A DNA stretch of 64,000 bases from Paramacrobiotus metropolitanus. Lineage: Eukaryota > Tardigrada > Eutardigrada > Parachela > Macrobiotidae. Both the position numbers and the translations under genes were made by a program. The notes under the pieces are model-generated. The model saw only the letters and a program-made list of their open reading frames with translations, made no database searches and was not told where the DNA came from. Positions 62,700 to 64,000 of this stretch are shown in pieces. The DNA lies in NCBI RefSeq assembly GCF_019649055.1, contig NW_026570299.1, forward strand, positions 248,001 through 312,000, in the 5' to 3' direction. The stretch's first letter is position 1. Every line of letters starts with the position of its first letter.

Positions 62700-63245
62700 G
62701 CGAAAACGACTAGAAGAGGAGGCGGTAACAGACGACCACAACCGTCCAATCGCGCCCCAACGACATCCAGGGCAAAACGGACCACCACCACCAGTGAACC
62801 GCTCCCCACGGCCAGCAGCGCGGAGACATTGGAACCGACGGTTCAATCACTGGCGTAGCAGCAGAAGGAACTCCAGGAGCAGCTCGACAAGATCCTCCCA
62901 ACAATGGGGCGTCTAGTGCAACCGCCACTGCCGCCGCCACCACAAGCACCGGAGGTTATTCCGGACCCGTTACCACCAGCGCCGGAGTTTGTTCCGGCTC
63001 CGTCAGCACTCAGGCAACTATAACCGTCTTCCAACCTACAGATCTAGGTCGGTGACGACATCGGAAGAATCGTGCACCAGACTGATCATCAAAGCGGACA
63101 TTCGACAACCCGCAAACGTAAGCGTAACCAGGAAAGAGGTAAGCGTTGCGACTCCAGATCATCTCTTATCAGCAGCGAATCATCGGACAACCTACCAGTC
63201 CGTATACCGGTCCGCGAGCGCCTTGGAGAGCGCCCAGACGTTTTC
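62700..63245 (+). pseudogene. Upstream gag region of a second YR-type element, broken
   Basis: A plus frame reads 'RPQPSNRAPTTSRAKRTTTT', 'SSAETLEPTVQSLA', one TAG, then a coiled-coil start 'QQKELQEQLDKILPTMG' and a proline-rich 'PPPPQAPEVIPDPLPPAPEF', ending at TAA. Another frame then reads 'RIVHQTDHQSGHSTTRKRKR' and 'SSLISSESSDNLPVRIPVRE' to a TGA near 63250. These look like one N-terminal gag region with shifts or unspliced introns. Confidence 0.5.
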
Positions 63246-63260
63246 AGCTGACTCGGACAC

Positions 63261-64000
63261 ATGCCGGGAAGTGCCGCCGGTAACACAGCCATCCCTCCGC
63301 TTCCGAACCATTTCCCGTCATTGGACAAGAAGCTCGTTAAGAAACTACTTGATCCCACCGAGTACATCGATCTCGATCTGCTCTTATTGAAAAATCGTGT
63401 CGAAAAGCCAAAGAGACTGGACTCCAAAATGGTTTTCGATAACGGAAAGGTCACCATCAAGCCGGAAGACGGGAAAGTGCGGATCAACTGCCATACTTCA
63501 TGGACGCGTGCTTTTGGCGTGTTCGCTAGCTACCGCTCCCATATCGCACCGGAACTGAGCACCCGTTTCTTTAAATACATGGATATCATTGCGTCGTACG
63601 TCGAGCGTGGGGTTCCGACCGCCAATTGGCTCGAGTACGACCGTCAGTTCCGGGCGCATATGACAGGCCATCCGTACGACTTTGATCAGTGGACTCACCA
63701 GCACGAAGATACCTACATCGAATGCATCCAGAACGCGACAAACGCTGGACGGGAAACATCGCCGAGTGCGGAAAAGATCAAACCAAAAGACGACCGCTGC
63801 AGAAACTGTGGAGGGACCGACCATTACATCAGCAGCTGCCCAGCACCGAGGAAAGGTCAACCGGGACACGGGCAGCCCTTTCGTGCGGCTCCCGCCGCAG
63901 ACGGGGAAATCTGCCGCAACTACAACTACGGAAACTGCCCAACACCGTGCCGTGCCGGAAGAGTCCACGCGTGTGCCAGCTGCGGCGACCATAAGCACCG
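63261..64000 (+). CDS. Gag of a second YR-type element, runs off the window
   Basis: ATG at 63261 opens a frame to the last base (246 codons). It starts MPGSAAGNTAIPPLPNHFPS, with 'KLVKKLLDPTEYIDLDLLL' and 'KVRINCHTSWTRAFGVFASY' in a helix-rich capsid-like middle. A zinc knuckle, CRNCGGTDHYISSC (about residues 178-191), is followed by 'CRNYNYGNCPTPCRAGRVHA' with CASCGDHKH. The last cluster matches the ORF1 end of the first element (CYNYND...CGFCGKHH), marking it as YR-type gag. The capsid part differs between the two, so this is a different family. RT would be expected just beyond the right edge. Confidence 0.75.
   Translation, partial: MPGSAAGNTAIPPLPNHFPSLDKKLVKKLLDPTEYIDLDLLLLKNRVEKPKRLDSKMVFDNGKVTIKPEDGKVRINCHTSWTRAFGVFASYRSHIAPELSTRFFKYMDIIASYVERGVPTANWLEYDRQFRAHMTGHPYDFDQWTHQHEDTYIECIQNATNAGRETSPSAEKIKPKDDRCRNCGGTDHYISSCPAPRKGQPGHGQPFRAAPAADGEICRNYNYGNCPTPCRAGRVHACASCGDHKH

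Overview
This is repeat-rich metazoan-type nuclear DNA with no bacterial gene organisation. Open frames are short and scattered. Splice-like signals occur, and several eukaryotic transposon classes are present: an LTR retrotransposon, LINE 3' ends, a MULE-like DNA transposon, a TA-flanked MITE, foldback-like elements, and tyrosine-recombinase (DIRS/Ngaro/PAT-type) retrotransposons. I cannot name the species. An invertebrate is likely because YR retrotransposons of this kind are common there.

The dominant structure, from about 5.8 to 58.1 kb, is a head-to-tail array of a diverged 4-7 kb unit. Block A (conserved motifs around 5.8, 22.4, 23.0, 34.0, 39.3 and 56.5 kb) is followed by block B, an ~80-nt imperfect hairpin present ten times. 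Block C follows (core GCTGCTTAGCAACC, ten copies), with blocks F and D downstream in some units. Every copy I found lies in the same orientation, which fits segmental tandem duplication better than independent transposition. The first 440 bases carry a D block, so the array extends left of the window. Transposons have since landed in it.

Region by region: 1.91-5.77 kb is a nearly intact LTR retrotransposon (4-bp target duplication, 357/358-bp LTRs) with gag but no reverse transcriptase. LINE 3' ends lie at 7.8, 8.6 and 54.7 kb. A MULE-like element with tandemly built inverted repeats lies at 9.88-11.51 kb. A broken GC-rich coding region lies at 13.4-14.3 kb and another broken coding region at 32.3-33.9 kb. 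Small, mostly minus-strand coding fragments at 38.1-51 kb include four paralogous pairs, one with a hydrophobic N-terminus. A gypsy-like gag remnant occupies 53.8-55.5 kb. From 58.4 kb to the right edge lie two YR-type retrotransposons in tandem: the first has a good RT-RNase H frame but a recombinase cut before its C-terminal catalytic residues, and the second shows only its gag before the window ends.

Most protein-like segments carry stops or frameshifts, so I treat them as relics or single exons. The B hairpin family, with two subfamilies that differ on both sides of the stem, is the best candidate for an undescribed functional element.
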